Shown here one piece after another: positions 7,944-17,157 of a stretch of DNA of 64,000 bases. Each line of letters opens with the position of its first letter. Position 1 is the stretch's first letter. Source of the stretch: Streptomyces sp. PCS3-D2 (GTDB lineage: Bacteria; Actinomycetota; Actinomycetes; Streptomycetales; Streptomycetaceae); the NCBI RefSeq assembly GCF_000612545.2, contig NZ_CP097800.1, positions 2,539,001 to 2,603,000 of the forward strand, read 5' to 3'. Both the position numbers and the translations under genes were made by a program. The notes below the pieces were generated by a model. It had not been told where the DNA came from, did no database searches, and saw only the letters and a list, made by a program, of their open reading frames with translations.

Positions 7944-8008
7944 ACCCGATCAACGACACAGCCACTCAACTGGACACGCCACCAAAGACTGAACCTGACC
8001 AAGCCCTA

Positions 8009-9397
8009 CTAGGCTCCCGCGCAGCCGCCCGGCCGGGCGTAGACGGCGATCCGAGCGCCCCGCACGTCGGTGACCGAGCAGAGGTCGAAGCTTCCGGCCA
8101 GCACCTCCCGCTTGGCCTCCTCGCGCGGGTACGGGTCCAGGGGCTGGCCCACCGGGTCCTGCAGGGCGATCACCCGGGGCGAGGCGAGGAGGGCGGCGCG
8201 GATGTCTTCCGGGGGCAGCTCGGTGCCCTGGAGGCTGTGCGAGGCGGCCGGGCCGGCGGCGAGGGCGGCGTCGCGCAGGCCCGCGTAGACGTCGGGCGAG
8301 GACAGCAGCCACTCGCGCCGGCGGGAGGGCATGAACACCACCGTGTCCCCCGGGCGGGCCCGCTCCCGCACCTCGGCGGCCACCGCGAGGACGTCGTCCT
8401 TGCGGCTCTCCGGGGTGCGCAGCCACACCGACCAGACGCCGAACGGCACGAGCAGGGCGCCGGCCAGCACCCACGGCCACCATCCGCGGGCGGCGGCGAG
8501 CCGGGCGCCGGCCAGTAGGGCGGGCCCGGCCAGCGCGTAGAGCACGTACCGGTCGACATACCAGGGTTTGACCAGCGAGACCGCCATGAGCAGTCCGGGC
8601 GGGAGCAGGACCAGGGGCAGGGCGACCCGTACGAGGTCCTTGGGGGCGCCCCGCGCGAGGAGCAGGGAGGCGGCGCCCACCACGGCGTAAGCGGCCCAGT
8701 CCTGCCAGCTCGGCCGGCCGAGCCAGCCGAGCTGCTGCGGCGCCTGGCGCACGCTGACCACGGCGAGCGGCAGCAGCAGGGCCGCGACGGTCGCGGCGCT
8801 CCACCGCCATCCGCGCGCGTGGCGGGCGGTGAAGGCGTGGGCGAGCAGCGCCAGCGCGGCGAACTCGTGCAGCCAGCAGCCGATCAGCAGGACGGCGCTG
8901 TAGGCGACCCAGCGTTCGCGGAGCATCAGGTACGTGGACCACACCACGGCGGCCGCGACGAGTGCGTACGAGCGGCCCTCCTGCGCGTACGCCTGGACGG
9001 GCGGGAGGACGGCGTACACGCAGCCGGCGAGGAGCGCGGCCCGCTCCCCCACGAGCCGGTGCGCGACGGCGGCCACGCCCGCGGCGGCGAGGGCGGTGGC
9101 GGCGACGGAGGGCAGCCGCAGTGCCCACAGGCCGCCGTCCCAGACCTGGAACACTCCGTGCATGAGGACGTAGTACAGGCCGTGCACGGCGTCGACCCGG
9201 CCGAGGAGATCGAGGATCGCGCCGGGCGCGCGGTGCGCCACCTGCCAGGTGACGGACTCGTCGCGCCACATGCTGCCGCCCCGCTCCAGGCCCCAGAGGC
9301 CGAGGGCCGCGGCGAGCAGCGGCGGGAGCGTCCGCCATGGCGCGATGCGTCGGATGGCGGCCTCCTGAAGCTGTCGGATCGAGGGTGCGGACTCCAT
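8009..9397 (-). CDS. Polytopic GT-C/ArnT-like glycosyltransferase (mannosyltransferase type)
   Basis: A 462-aa membrane protein with about nine to ten hydrophobic segments. An early extracytoplasmic WRDES motif (residues 44-48) carries the Asp-Glu typical of GT-C enzymes that use polyprenyl-phosphate sugars, as in the GT39/ArnT-like group. The C-terminal 120 residues are soluble. I chose ATG 9397, which puts the motif at the usual distance after the first membrane segment; longer upstream reading is shadow coding over the divergent lipoprotein gene. The stop codon TAG is supplied by the CTAG target duplication of the adjacent IS. Acceptor and sugar are unknown. Confidence 0.75.
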   Translation of the reverse strand: MESAPSIRQLQEAAIRRIAPWRTLPPLLAAALGLWGLERGGSMWRDESVTWQVAHRAPGAILDLLGRVDAVHGLYYVLMHGVFQVWDGGLWALRLPSVAATALAAAGVAAVAHRLVGERAALLAGCVYAVLPPVQAYAQEGRSYALVAAAVVWSTYLMLRERWVAYSAVLLIGCWLHEFAALALLAHAFTARHARGWRWSAATVAALLLPLAVVSVRQAPQQLGWLGRPSWQDWAAYAVVGAASLLLARGAPKDLVRVALPLVLLPPGLLMAVSLVKPWYVDRYVLYALAGPALLAGARLAAARGWWPWVLAGALLVPFGVWSVWLRTPESRKDDVLAVAAEVRERARPGDTVVFMPSRRREWLLSSPDVYAGLRDAALAAGPAASHSLQGTELPPEDIRAALLASPRVIALQDPVGQPLDPYPREEAKREVLAGSFDLCSVTDVRGARIAVYARPGGCAGA

Positions 9398-9433
9398 ACT
9401 CGGGGGTGGACCCGAGTGTCTGCGGAGGTGGGT

Positions 9434-9973
9434 GTGCGCGCGTTCCGGGCAGTGGCGGCGGTGCTTCTGGGTGGGGTGGTCCTGGCGGGGTGCGGACCGT
9501 CCGATTCCGGTGGTGGCGACGACGCGCCGCCGCAGGGCTCCACGGGGGCGGGCGCGAGCGCCGGCGCGCGTACGAGCACGGGCGCGGCCCCCGACACAGG
9601 CGCGAGCCCCGGCGCGAGTGCGGTGCCCGCCCCCGGCGAGACCCTGGTCCGGGTCACCCGCAGCGGGGGCTTCGCGGGCGAGACCCACACGCTCATCGTG
9701 AAGGGTGACGGGTCCTGGTCCCGGCTGGACGCGAAGGCGAAGCCGGAAGGCACCGGAAGGCTGTCGGAGCCGGAGCTGGCGGCGCTGCGCACCGCGCTCC
9801 GGGAGGCGGACTTCGCCCGTCAGCCCAGGATCGCCACGGGCGGCCCCACGGTCTACGACGGCTTCTTCTACGCCTTCGTGCACGGCGGGTACGAGGTCGC
9901 GGGCGACCAGGGGTCCCTGCCGCCGGCCCTGACGAAGGTGGCGGAGGCGCTGCCGCCGTTCACCCGGGACTGA
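9434..9973 (+). CDS. Putative lipoprotein
   Basis: A 179-aa protein with a signal sequence ending in the lipobox LAGC (Cys22-23), so it should be lipid-anchored outside the cell. After the Cys comes a low-complexity Gly/Ala/Ser/Thr linker (about residues 30-65). A compact domain follows, with TLVRVTRSGGFAGETHTLIV and a C-terminal YDGFFYAFVHGGYEV segment. I know of similar Streptomyces lipoproteins but no defined function. GTG 9434 was preferred because GGAGG at 9424-9428 precedes it by 5 nt; GTG 9416 and 9428 are alternatives. The gene is divergent from the glycosyltransferase. Confidence 0.75.
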   Translation: MRAFRAVAAVLLGGVVLAGCGPSDSGGGDDAPPQGSTGAGASAGARTSTGAAPDTGASPGASAVPAPGETLVRVTRSGGFAGETHTLIVKGDGSWSRLDAKAKPEGTGRLSEPELAALRTALREADFARQPRIATGGPTVYDGFFYAFVHGGYEVAGDQGSLPPALTKVAEALPPFTRD

Positions 9974-10182
9974 GTTCCCGCGGCGGCCGGACCGGGAGTC
10001 CGCGCGGCCGGGCGCACCGCTGCCCGCCCGCCGGAATCCGGTCCCGTGGCGGGGCGCACACCCGGTACAACCCATTCCATTTACTCAGGTCCACCGCATA
10101 TGCCGTGACCGAACCCCACGTAGCCGCAGGCCGGAGCCTCCTCTACGCTGCACCCCATTCAGCGGGATCTTCAGGGGCGGAC

Positions 10183-10923
10183 ATGGAACAGACACACACC
10201 ACCCACACCGGCGCCGCGGCAACACCCGGTGCCCAGCGGCGTGTGCTCGTCGTCGAGGACGACCGCACCATCGCGGAGGCCATCTCGGCCCGGCTGCGCG
10301 CCGAGGGTTTCCAGGTGCAGACGGCCGCCGACGGCCCGGCGGCCGTCGCCGCGGCGGAGAGCTGGCTGCCCGAGCTGCTGGTCCTCGACGTCATGCTGCC
10401 CGGCTTCGACGGGCTGGAGGTCTGCCGCCGGGTCCAGGCGCAGCGCCCGGTCCCGGTGCTGATGCTCACCGCCCGGGACGACGAGACCGACCTGCTGGTC
10501 GGGCTGGGAGTCGGCGCCGACGACTACATGACGAAGCCCTTCTCCATGCGCGAGCTGGCCGCGCGCGTCCATGTGCTGCTGCGGCGGGTGGAGCGGGCCA
10601 CGATCGCCGCCCACACCCCGCGCGGCGCCACCCTGCGCCTGGGCGACCTGGAGATCGACCACGCGCAGCGCCGGGTGCGGGTGCAGACCGAGGACGTCCA
10701 CCTGACCCCGACCGAGTTCGACCTGCTGGTGTGCCTGGCCGGGACTCCGCGGGCGGTGCTGTCCCGGGAGCAGTTGCTGGCCGAGGTCTGGGACTGGGCC
10801 GATGCCTCGGGCACCCGGACCGTCGACAGCCACATCAAGGCCCTGCGGCGCAAGATCGGCGCCGAGCGGATCCGTACGGTCCACGGCGTCGGGTACGCCC
10901 TGGAGACCCCGGCCCAGCCGTGA
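10183..10923 (+). CDS. OmpR/PhoB-family response regulator
   Basis: A 246-aa regulator with a receiver domain (phospho-acceptor Asp69 in LLVLDVMLPG, acidic pair EDD at 25-27, Lys118 in TKPF). A winged-helix DNA-binding domain follows from about residue 150, with LTPTEFDLLVCL and GTRTVDSHIKALRRKI. ATG 10183 gives a 20-residue N-terminal extension before the receiver, common in Streptomyces. Its stop overlaps the kinase start (GTGA), making a standard translationally coupled two-component operon. The position just upstream of kgd is conserved in S. coelicolor as I recall. The signal is unknown. Confidence 0.93.
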   Translation: MEQTHTTHTGAAATPGAQRRVLVVEDDRTIAEAISARLRAEGFQVQTAADGPAAVAAAESWLPELLVLDVMLPGFDGLEVCRRVQAQRPVPVLMLTARDDETDLLVGLGVGADDYMTKPFSMRELAARVHVLLRRVERATIAAHTPRGATLRLGDLEIDHAQRRVRVQTEDVHLTPTEFDLLVCLAGTPRAVLSREQLLAEVWDWADASGTRTVDSHIKALRRKIGAERIRTVHGVGYALETPAQP

Positions 10924-12011
10924 ACGGCCGGGCCGAGGGACCACCGCGGCGCCGGCGGCACACCGGCGGGCTGCGGCCCTTCTCGCCGTTCTCGATCAAG
11001 ACCAAGCTCGGCACGCTCGTGGTGGTCTCGGTCTTCATCACCACCGGCCTGCTGCTGGTGGCCCTGCGCACCGACACCGAGCTGCGGTTCATCACCGTCT
11101 TCTCGGTGATCGCCTCGATGCTGATCACGCAGTTCGTCGCGCACAGCCTCACGGCGCCGCTGGACGACATGACGACGGTGGCCCGGGCGATATCCCACGG
11201 CGACTTCACCCGGCGGGTGCGAGGCGCCGGACGCCGCGACGAGCTGGGCGACCTGGCCTCCACCATCAACCTGATGGCGGACGACCTGGAGGCCGTGGAC
11301 CGGCACCGCAAGGAACTCGTCGCCAACGTCTCGCACGAGCTGCGCACACCGATCGCCGCGCTGCGCGCGGTGCTGGAGAACGTCGTCGACGGGGTCTCCG
11401 CCGCCGACCCGGAGACCATGCGCACCATGCTGAAGCAGACCGAGCGCCTCGGCCGGCTCGTGGAGACCCTGCTGGACCTGTCCCGGGTGGACAACGGGGT
11501 GGTGCCACTGCGGGCCCGCCGCTTCGAGGTGTGGCCGTACCTGTCCGGGGTGCTGAAGGAGTCGGGGCTGGCGGCCGCCGGCCGGCCGGGGCTGCTCTCC
11601 GGTTCCGGTGGGCACACCCGCAACGACGTCCACCTCCACCTGGACGTCTTCCCGCCCGACCTGTGCGCGTACGCCGACGCCGAGCGGCTGCACCAAGTGG
11701 TGGCCAACCTGATCGACAACGCGGTCAAGCACAGCCCGCCGCACGGCCGGGTCACCGTCCGGGCCCGGGCCGGGGAGCCGCCGGACAGCCTGGCGCTGGA
11801 GGTCCGCGACGAGGGGCCCGGGATCCCGGAGGCCGAGCGCCACCGGGTCTTCGAGCGGTTCAACCGGGGCAGCGCCCGCAGCGGCGACGGCGGCACCGGT
11901 CTGGGCCTGGCGATCGCCCGCTGGGCCGTGGAGCTGCACGGCGGGCGGATCGGGGTGGCCGAATCGTCTCGGGGCTGCCGCATCCTCGTCACGCTTCCGG
12001 GCAGCTCATAG
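10920..12011 (+). CDS. Two-component sensor histidine kinase
   Basis: A 363-aa membrane kinase with two membrane segments at about residues 32-49 and 57-77 separated by a very short outside loop, and a HAMP linker (about 78-127). An H-box NVSHELRTP follows with His139, then the N-box NLIDNAVKHSP, the G1 box DEGPGIP and the G2 box GTGLGLAI. The tiny periplasmic loop suggests it senses membrane state or a partner rather than a soluble ligand, which is inference. GTG 10920 overlaps the regulator stop. Confidence 0.93.
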   Translation: MNGRAEGPPRRRRHTGGLRPFSPFSIKTKLGTLVVVSVFITTGLLLVALRTDTELRFITVFSVIASMLITQFVAHSLTAPLDDMTTVARAISHGDFTRRVRGAGRRDELGDLASTINLMADDLEAVDRHRKELVANVSHELRTPIAALRAVLENVVDGVSAADPETMRTMLKQTERLGRLVETLLDLSRVDNGVVPLRARRFEVWPYLSGVLKESGLAAAGRPGLLSGSGGHTRNDVHLHLDVFPPDLCAYADAERLHQVVANLIDNAVKHSPPHGRVTVRARAGEPPDSLALEVRDEGPGIPEAERHRVFERFNRGSARSGDGGTGLGLAIARWAVELHGGRIGVAESSRGCRILVTLPGSS

Positions 12012-12249
12012 GTCCCGTGTTGACGTAGGGTTCGACTGGAAAGGACATGATCTCGGCCACACGTACCCGGGGTCCGTCAGGGGTGCGAAGCCAAGAGGCC
12101 GCAACCTGGCTGCCTCCTACCCGAACCAGGCTGGTTTCCCGCCATTCCACGTCACGAAACCCGCCGTTCGATGTGACCTGCATGACGTAAGTCCCGCCCG
12201 GCCTGCATGCAGCGGCCGAGGAGGCGTAGCCTTTATTCCCGCTGTCCAT
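11989..12249 (-). CDS. Small hypothetical protein, opposite strand between the kinase and kgd
   Basis: An 86-aa frame from ATG 12249 that reads like a real protein: [18 protein letters not shown] and [15 protein letters not shown] have balanced composition rather than the Arg/Pro/Ala bias of shadow frames. Local GC is lower than in neighbouring genes. It overlaps the kinase 3' end by 23 nt tail to tail. No family recognised, and the ribosome binding site is not convincing. Confidence 0.4.
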   Translation of the reverse strand: MDSGNKGYASSAAACRPGGTYVMQVTSNGGFRDVEWRETSLVRVGGSQVAASWLRTPDGPRVRVAEIMSFPVEPYVNTGPMSCPEA

Positions 12250-12281
12250 ACCTTGTGAAGCGGAAGAGGGCGGTTGCCGCC

Positions 12282-15200
12282 GTGTCGCCACAGTCCCCCA
12301 GTAACTCGAGCACCACGACCGAAGCAGCAGAGGGCGGGAAGAACCCTGCCTCAGGCTTCGGCGCGAATGAGTGGCTCGTCGACGAGATCTATCAGCAGTA
12401 CCTCCAGGACCCGCAGTCGGTCGACCGGGCCTGGTGGGACTTCTTCGCCGACTACAAGCCGGGGGGCGCTGCCGCTCCGGTGACGTCGGCCGGTCCCGAC
12501 AAGTCCACGCCGACGGACGGCGCCTCCGCACAGGCCGCCACCGCCGTCGCCCGGGCCCCGCAGGTCGCCGACGCCGCCACGGGGGCGGCGGACGCCGCGC
12601 CCGCGCGCACGGCGACGCCGACTCCTCCGCCCGTGTCAGCTCCTGCCCCTGCTCCTGCCATCCCCTCTGGTGCCCCTGCTGTGACTGTCACCTCCCAGGC
12701 CCCGGCCGCCGCACCGGCCGCGCCCGCCCCCGTAGCGCCTCAGAAGGCCGCGCCCCCCGTTGCGAGCACCGGCTCCACCGGAGCGGCTGGCGCCGCGCCC
12801 GCCACCGAGGCCCCCGCGGGCCCCGAGCTGGTGACGCTCCGCGGCCCGGCGGCAGCCGTGGCCAAGAACATGAACGCCTCCCTCGACGTCCCGACGGCCA
12901 CCTCCGTCCGCGCCGTCCCGGTGAAGCTGCTGTTCGACAACCGCATCGTCATCAACAACCACCTGAAGCGGGCCCGGGGCGGGAAGATCTCCTTCACGCA
13001 CCTCATCGGCTACGCCATGGTCCAGGCCATCAAGGCCATGCCGTCGATGAACTACTCCTTCGCGGAGAAGGACGGCAAGCCGACCCTGGTCAAGCCCGAC
13101 CACGTGAACTTCGGCCTCGCCATCGACCTGGTGAAGCCCAACGGCGACCGCCAGCTCGTCGTCGCCGGCATCAAGAAGGCCGAGACCCTCAACTTCTTCG
13201 AGTTCTGGCAGGCCTACGAGGACATCGTCCGCCGCGCCCGCGTCGGCAAGCTGACGATGGACGACTTCACCGGCGTGACCTGCTCCCTCACCAACCCCGG
13301 CGGCCTGGGCACCGTCCACTCCGTGCCCCGTCTGATGCCCGGACAGTCGGTCATCATGGGCGTCGGTTCCATGGACTACCCCGCCGAGTTCCAGGGCACC
13401 TCGCAGGACACCCTGAACAAGCTGGGCATCTCCAAGGTCATGACCCTGACCTCGACCTACGACCACCGGGTCATCCAGGGCGCGGCCTCCGGCGAGTTCC
13501 TGCGCATCGTCGCGAACCTGCTCCTCGGCGAGGACGGCTTCTACGACTCCGTCTTCGAGTCGCTGCGGATCCCGTACGAGCCGGTCCGCTGGAACCGCGA
13601 CATCGACGCCAGCCACGACGACGACGTCACGAAGGCCGCCCGGGTCTTCGAGCTGATCCACTCCTACCGGGTCCGCGGCCACGTCATGGCCGACACCGAC
13701 CCGCTGGAGTACAAGCAGCGCAAGCACCCCGACCTCGACATCACCGAGCACGGCCTCACCCTGTGGGACCTGGAGCGCGAGTTCGCCGTCGGCGGCTTCT
13801 CCGGCAAGTCCATGATGAAGCTGCGCGACATCCTCGGCGTGCTGCGCGACTCGTACTGCCGCACCACCGGCGTCGAGTTCATGCACATCCAGGACCCGAA
13901 GCAGCGCCGCTGGATCCAGGACCGCATCGAGCGGCCGCACACCAAGCCGGAGCGCGAGGAGCAGCTGCGCATCCTGCGCCGCCTGAACGCCGCCGAGGCC
14001 TTCGAAACCTTCCTGCAGACGAAGTACGTCGGCCAGAAGCGCTTCTCCCTGGAGGGCGGCGAGTCCGTCATCCCGCTGCTCGACGCCGTCATCGACTCGG
14101 CCGCCGAGGCCCGGCTCGAAGAAGTCGTCATCGGCATGGCCCACCGCGGCCGCCTGAACGTCCTGGCGAACATCGTCGGCAAGTCGTACGCGCAGATCTT
14201 CCGCGAGTTCGAGGGCAACCTCGACCCGAAGTCCATGCACGGCTCCGGCGACGTCAAGTACCACCTCGGCGCCGAGGGCACCTTCACCGGCCTCGACGGC
14301 GAGCAGATCAAGGTCTCGCTCGTCGCGAACCCCTCGCACCTGGAGGCGGTCGACCCGGTTCTGGAGGGTGTCGCCCGCGCCAAGCAGGACGTCATCAACA
14401 AGGGCGGCACGGACTTCACGGTCCTCCCGCTCGCGCTCCACGGGGACGCGGCCTTCGCCGGCCAGGGTGTCGTCGCCGAGACGCTGAACATGTCGCAGCT
14501 GCGCGGCTACCGCACCGGCGGCACCGTGCACGTGGTCATCAACAACCAGGTCGGCTTCACCGCCGCCCCGGAGTCCTCGCGTTCCTCCATGTACGCGACC
14601 GACGTGGCCCGCATGATCGAGGCGCCGATCTTCCACGTGAACGGCGACGACCCGGAGGCCGTCGTCCGCGTCGCACGGCTCGCCTTCGAGTTCCGCCAGG
14701 CGTTCAACAAGGACGTGGTCATCGACCTCATCTGCTACCGCCGCCGTGGCCACAACGAGTCCGACAACCCGGCCTTCACGCAGCCGCTGATGTACGACCT
14801 GATCGACAAGAAGCGCTCGGTGCGCAAGCTCTACACCGAGTCGCTCATCGGTCGCGGCGACATCACCCTGGAAGAGGCCGAGCAGGCGCTCCAGGACTTC
14901 CAGGGCCAGCTGGAGAAGGTCTTCGCGGAGGTCCGCGAGGCCGCCACGCAGCCCGCCGTCTCCGCGGCGCCGACGCCGGACCAGGCCGACTTCCCGGTCT
15001 CGGTGAACACCGCGATCTCCCAGGACGTCGTCAAGCGGATCGCCGAGTCCCAGGTCTCCATCCCCGAGGGCGTCACCGTCCACCCGCGTCTGCTGCCGCA
15101 GCTCCAGCGCCGCGCGGCGATGATCGACGAGGGCACCATCGACTGGGGCATGGGCGAAACCCTCGCCTTCGGCTCGCTGCTGATGGAGGGCACCCCGGTC

Positions 15201-16187
15201 CGGCTGTCCGGCCAGGACTCCCGCCGCGGCACCTTCGGCCAGCGCCACGCGGTGCTCATCGACCGCGAGACGGGCGAGGACTACACCCCGCTGCTGTATC
15301 TCTCGGACGACCAGGCCCGCTACAACGTCTATGACTCGCTGCTCTCCGAGTACGCGGCCATGGGCTTCGAGTACGGCTACTCGCTGGCCCGTCCGGACGC
15401 GCTGGTGCTGTGGGAGGCCCAGTTCGGTGACTTCGTCAACGGCGCCCAGACCGTCGTCGACGAGTTCATCTCCTCGGCCGAGCAGAAGTGGGGCCAGACC
15501 TCCGGCGTCACCCTCCTGCTCCCCCACGGCTACGAGGGCCAGGGCCCGGACCACTCGTCCGCCCGCCCGGAGCGCTTCCTCCAGCTGTGCGCGCAGAACA
15601 ACATGACGGTCGCGATGCCGACCCTGCCGTCGAACTACTTCCACCTGCTGCGCTGGCAGGTGCACAACCCGGCCCACAAGCCGCTGGTCGTCTTCACCCC
15701 GAAGTCGATGCTCCGCCTGAAGGCCGCGGCGTCGAAGGCGGAGGAGTTCACGAGCGGTTCGTTCCGTCCGGTCATCGGTGACTCCACCGTGGACGCGAAC
15801 GCGGTCCGCAAGGTCGTCTTCTGCGCCGGCAAGGTCTACTACGACCTGGAGGCCGAGCGCGAGAAGCGCGGCATCACGGACACGGCGATCATCCGCATCG
15901 AGCGCCTGTACCCGCTGCCGGGTGCCGAGCTCCAGGCCGAGATCGCCAAGTTCCCGAACGCGGCGAAGTACATCTGGGCCCAGGAGGAGCCGGCGAACCA
16001 GGGTGCGTGGCCGTTCATCGCGCTGAACCTGATCGACCACCTCGACCTGGCGGTCGGCGCGGACGTCCCGGCGGGCGAACGCCTGCGGCGCATCTCGCGC
16101 CCGCACGGCTCGTCGCCGGCGGTGGGCTCCGCGAAGCGCCACCAGGCGGAGCAGCAGCTCCTGCTGAACGAGGTCTTCGACGCGTAA
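12282..16187 (+). CDS. kgd: Multifunctional 2-oxoglutarate dehydrogenase E1/E2-like (Kgd, SucA type)
   Basis: A 1301-aa TCA-cycle enzyme of the actinobacterial fused type. Domain order: a short N-terminal peripheral helix ([18 protein letters not shown]); an Ala/Pro-rich linker (about 60-175); an E2-like succinyltransferase catalytic domain (about 180-440, [12 protein letters not shown] near 389); and the ThDP-dependent E1 core from about 470 ([12 protein letters not shown] near 722, HRRGRLNVL-type segment upstream). It decarboxylates 2-oxoglutarate and passes the succinyl group on. GTG 12282 gives the [10 protein letters not shown] beginning I recall for the S. coelicolor protein. Part of the linker (12631-12700) uses CCT and GCT codons unusual here. 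Confidence 0.95.
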   Translation: MSPQSPSNSSTTTEAAEGGKNPASGFGANEWLVDEIYQQYLQDPQSVDRAWWDFFADYKPGGAAAPVTSAGPDKSTPTDGASAQAATAVARAPQVADAATGAADAAPARTATPTPPPVSAPAPAPAIPSGAPAVTVTSQAPAAAPAAPAPVAPQKAAPPVASTGSTGAAGAAPATEAPAGPELVTLRGPAAAVAKNMNASLDVPTATSVRAVPVKLLFDNRIVINNHLKRARGGKISFTHLIGYAMVQAIKAMPSMNYSFAEKDGKPTLVKPDHVNFGLAIDLVKPNGDRQLVVAGIKKAETLNFFEFWQAYEDIVRRARVGKLTMDDFTGVTCSLTNPGGLGTVHSVPRLMPGQSVIMGVGSMDYPAEFQGTSQDTLNKLGISKVMTLTSTYDHRVIQGAASGEFLRIVANLLLGEDGFYDSVFESLRIPYEPVRWNRDIDASHDDDVTKAARVFELIHSYRVRGHVMADTDPLEYKQRKHPDLDITEHGLTLWDLEREFAVGGFSGKSMMKLRDILGVLRDSYCRTTGVEFMHIQDPKQRRWIQDRIERPHTKPEREEQLRILRRLNAAEAFETFLQTKYVGQKRFSLEGGESVIPLLDAVIDSAAEARLEEVVIGMAHRGRLNVLANIVGKSYAQIFREFEGNLDPKSMHGSGDVKYHLGAEGTFTGLDGEQIKVSLVANPSHLEAVDPVLEGVARAKQDVINKGGTDFTVLPLALHGDAAFAGQGVVAETLNMSQLRGYRTGGTVHVVINNQVGFTAAPESSRSSMYATDVARMIEAPIFHVNGDDPEAVVRVARLAFEFRQAFNKDVVIDLICYRRRGHNESDNPAFTQPLMYDLIDKKRSVRKLYTESLIGRGDITLEEAEQALQDFQGQLEKVFAEVREAATQPAVSAAPTPDQADFPVSVNTAISQDVVKRIAESQVSIPEGVTVHPRLLPQLQRRAAMIDEGTIDWGMGETLAFGSLLMEGTPVRLSGQDSRRGTFGQRHAVLIDRETGEDYTPLLYLSDDQARYNVYDSLLSEYAAMGFEYGYSLARPDALVLWEAQFGDFVNGAQTVVDEFISSAEQKWGQTSGVTLLLPHGYEGQGPDHSSARPERFLQLCAQNNMTVAMPTLPSNYFHLLRWQVHNPAHKPLVVFTPKSMLRLKAAASKAEEFTSGSFRPVIGDSTVDANAVRKVVFCAGKVYYDLEAEREKRGITDTAIIRIERLYPLPGAELQAEIAKFPNAAKYIWAQEEPANQGAWPFIALNLIDHLDLAVGADVPAGERLRRISRPHGSSPAVGSAKRHQAEQQLLLNEVFDA

Positions 16188-16201
16188 TCCCCGCAGCACC
16201 A

Positions 16202-16235
16202 GGAAGGCCCGGCCCCGCAAGGGGCCGGGCCTTCC
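16202..16235. terminator. Terminator after kgd
   Basis: A perfect 15-bp stem (16202-16216 with 16221-16235) closed by a GCAA tetraloop lies 15 bases after the kgd stop. There is no U-run, as is usual in Streptomyces. Confidence 0.85.
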
Positions 16236-16323
16236 GGCATTCCCCGCGCCAAGGCGTCTCCCCCCCTGCGACGAGCGATCCCGTTCACCCGGGCCCGGGT
16301 CGCGCCCGCCGTCGCCAGCATGC

Positions 16324-16357
16324 GCGCCAGGTGCGCCAGGTGCGCCAGGTGCGCCAA
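16324..16357. repeat. Short tandem repeat, 9-bp unit
   Basis: Nearly four copies of GCGCCAGGT in tandem lie between kgd and the next small genes. They are not inside a supported gene on either strand. Confidence 0.85.
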
Positions 16358-16505
16358 GAACGGCGCGCCCACGGTCGACCGCTTCGCGGCCTCCGCCTGC
16401 CGGATCGGCAACTACCGTGCGCGTTCGCATGCTTACGGAAAGAGACGGCCTTCTTTTTGTGCGCACAGGGAAACCGATAGGGCCCGGATTCCGGAAGTCT
16501 CCGAC

Positions 16506-16643
16506 ATGACAAGCGATCCCCCAGCAGCCTCACCCTCGTCCAGCCCAGGCCAGGTGCCGGCCATCAGCCCGGAGCTCCTCGACCGTGCTCGCGCCGGCTG
16601 GGAGCGCTTCGTTGCCTCCCTTGAGGAATCATCCGATGACTGA
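16506..16643 (+). CDS. Small hypothetical protein, first of a coupled pair
   Basis: A 45-aa frame with a Pro/Ser-rich N-terminus and a helical C-terminal half (ELLDRARAGWERFVASLEES). Its stop overlaps the start of the next gene (ATGACTGA), which supports real coupled translation. The size and pairing resemble small regulator or toxin-antitoxin operons, but no family is recognised. The ribosome binding site is weak. Confidence 0.45.
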   Translation: MTSDPPAASPSSSPGQVPAISPELLDRARAGWERFVASLEESSDD

Positions 16644-16923
16644 ACGGTACGAGTACCTTCCTCACCCCCTGCTGCGCCGCCGTGTACGCGATGTCACGTC
16701 CGGGATCGAGGGCGAGCTCATGGCTGTGATCAGCGAGGACGTCTCGGACTCGGTCCATCCCCTCTGGGTGGACCTGGCCTATGTCCGGGGGCCGTCCGGC
16801 CGCGAATTCTCCACTGCGGTCGACAACATCGAGTCAGCCGACCTTCCCCCCGGGTCACCACACCTGACCGGCCGGCACGAACCGGACAGACGAGGGGACG
16901 GACGGGCTCCCGAACATCCCTGA
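16636..16923 (+). CDS. Small hypothetical protein, second of a coupled pair
   Basis: A 95-aa frame starting MTERYEYLPHPLLRRRVRDV and continuing with a beta-rich segment (GELMAVISEDVSDSVHPLWVDLAYVRGPSGREFSTAV). The last 25 residues look like random high-GC coding (Pro, Gly, Arg, Asp), so the original C-terminus may have been lost by a frameshift. ATG 16636 lies within the end of the upstream gene, implying coupling. Function unknown. Confidence 0.5.
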   Translation: MTERYEYLPHPLLRRRVRDVTSGIEGELMAVISEDVSDSVHPLWVDLAYVRGPSGREFSTAVDNIESADLPPGSPHLTGRHEPDRRGDGRAPEHP

Positions 16924-17157
16924 CCACCGCCCCGGCGAAACACCGCCCACCGCAGCCGGTGTGCCGCGATGTGGCACACCCGTGCGGAGTTCGCCTGCAC
17001 CGTTCGCAGCACGGCGGGGCGGCGCCTCGCGCCCCGCTCCCCAGAGGGCGGGTGGGCAACCACCGGCTCGGGTGGTGGGGCCGGGGGGTGGGGGCGCCGA
17101 GTACGCAGGCACGCGTACCCGCCCCTCCCCCGCCCGCGTCGGCGCCCCGTACCGCCC

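Larger units (their letters stand above)
6567..8008 (-). mobile_element. IS701-like insertion sequence, complete
   Basis: The element has 16-bp terminal inverted repeats with one mismatch: TAGTGCTTGGTCAGGT at 6567-6582 and the complement TAGGGCTTGGTCAGGT at 7993-8008. It is flanked on both sides by CTAG (6563-6566 and 8009-8012), the 4-bp target preferred and duplicated by IS701-family elements. It carries one DDE transposase gene on the minus strand. The right-hand CTAG supplies the stop codon of the neighbouring glycosyltransferase gene, so the insertion is very close to that gene's end but leaves it readable. Confidence 0.88.

Noticed and set aside
16324-16357. Tandem repeat considered as a CRISPR remnant
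   Set aside because: Units are 9 bp with no spacers, and no cas gene is in the window.
12636-16466. A 1276-codon open frame on the minus strand opposite kgd
   Set aside because: It is the complement of a highly conserved enzyme gene, rich in Arg/Val/Asp/Gly as expected from GC-skewed shadow coding, with no recognisable domain.
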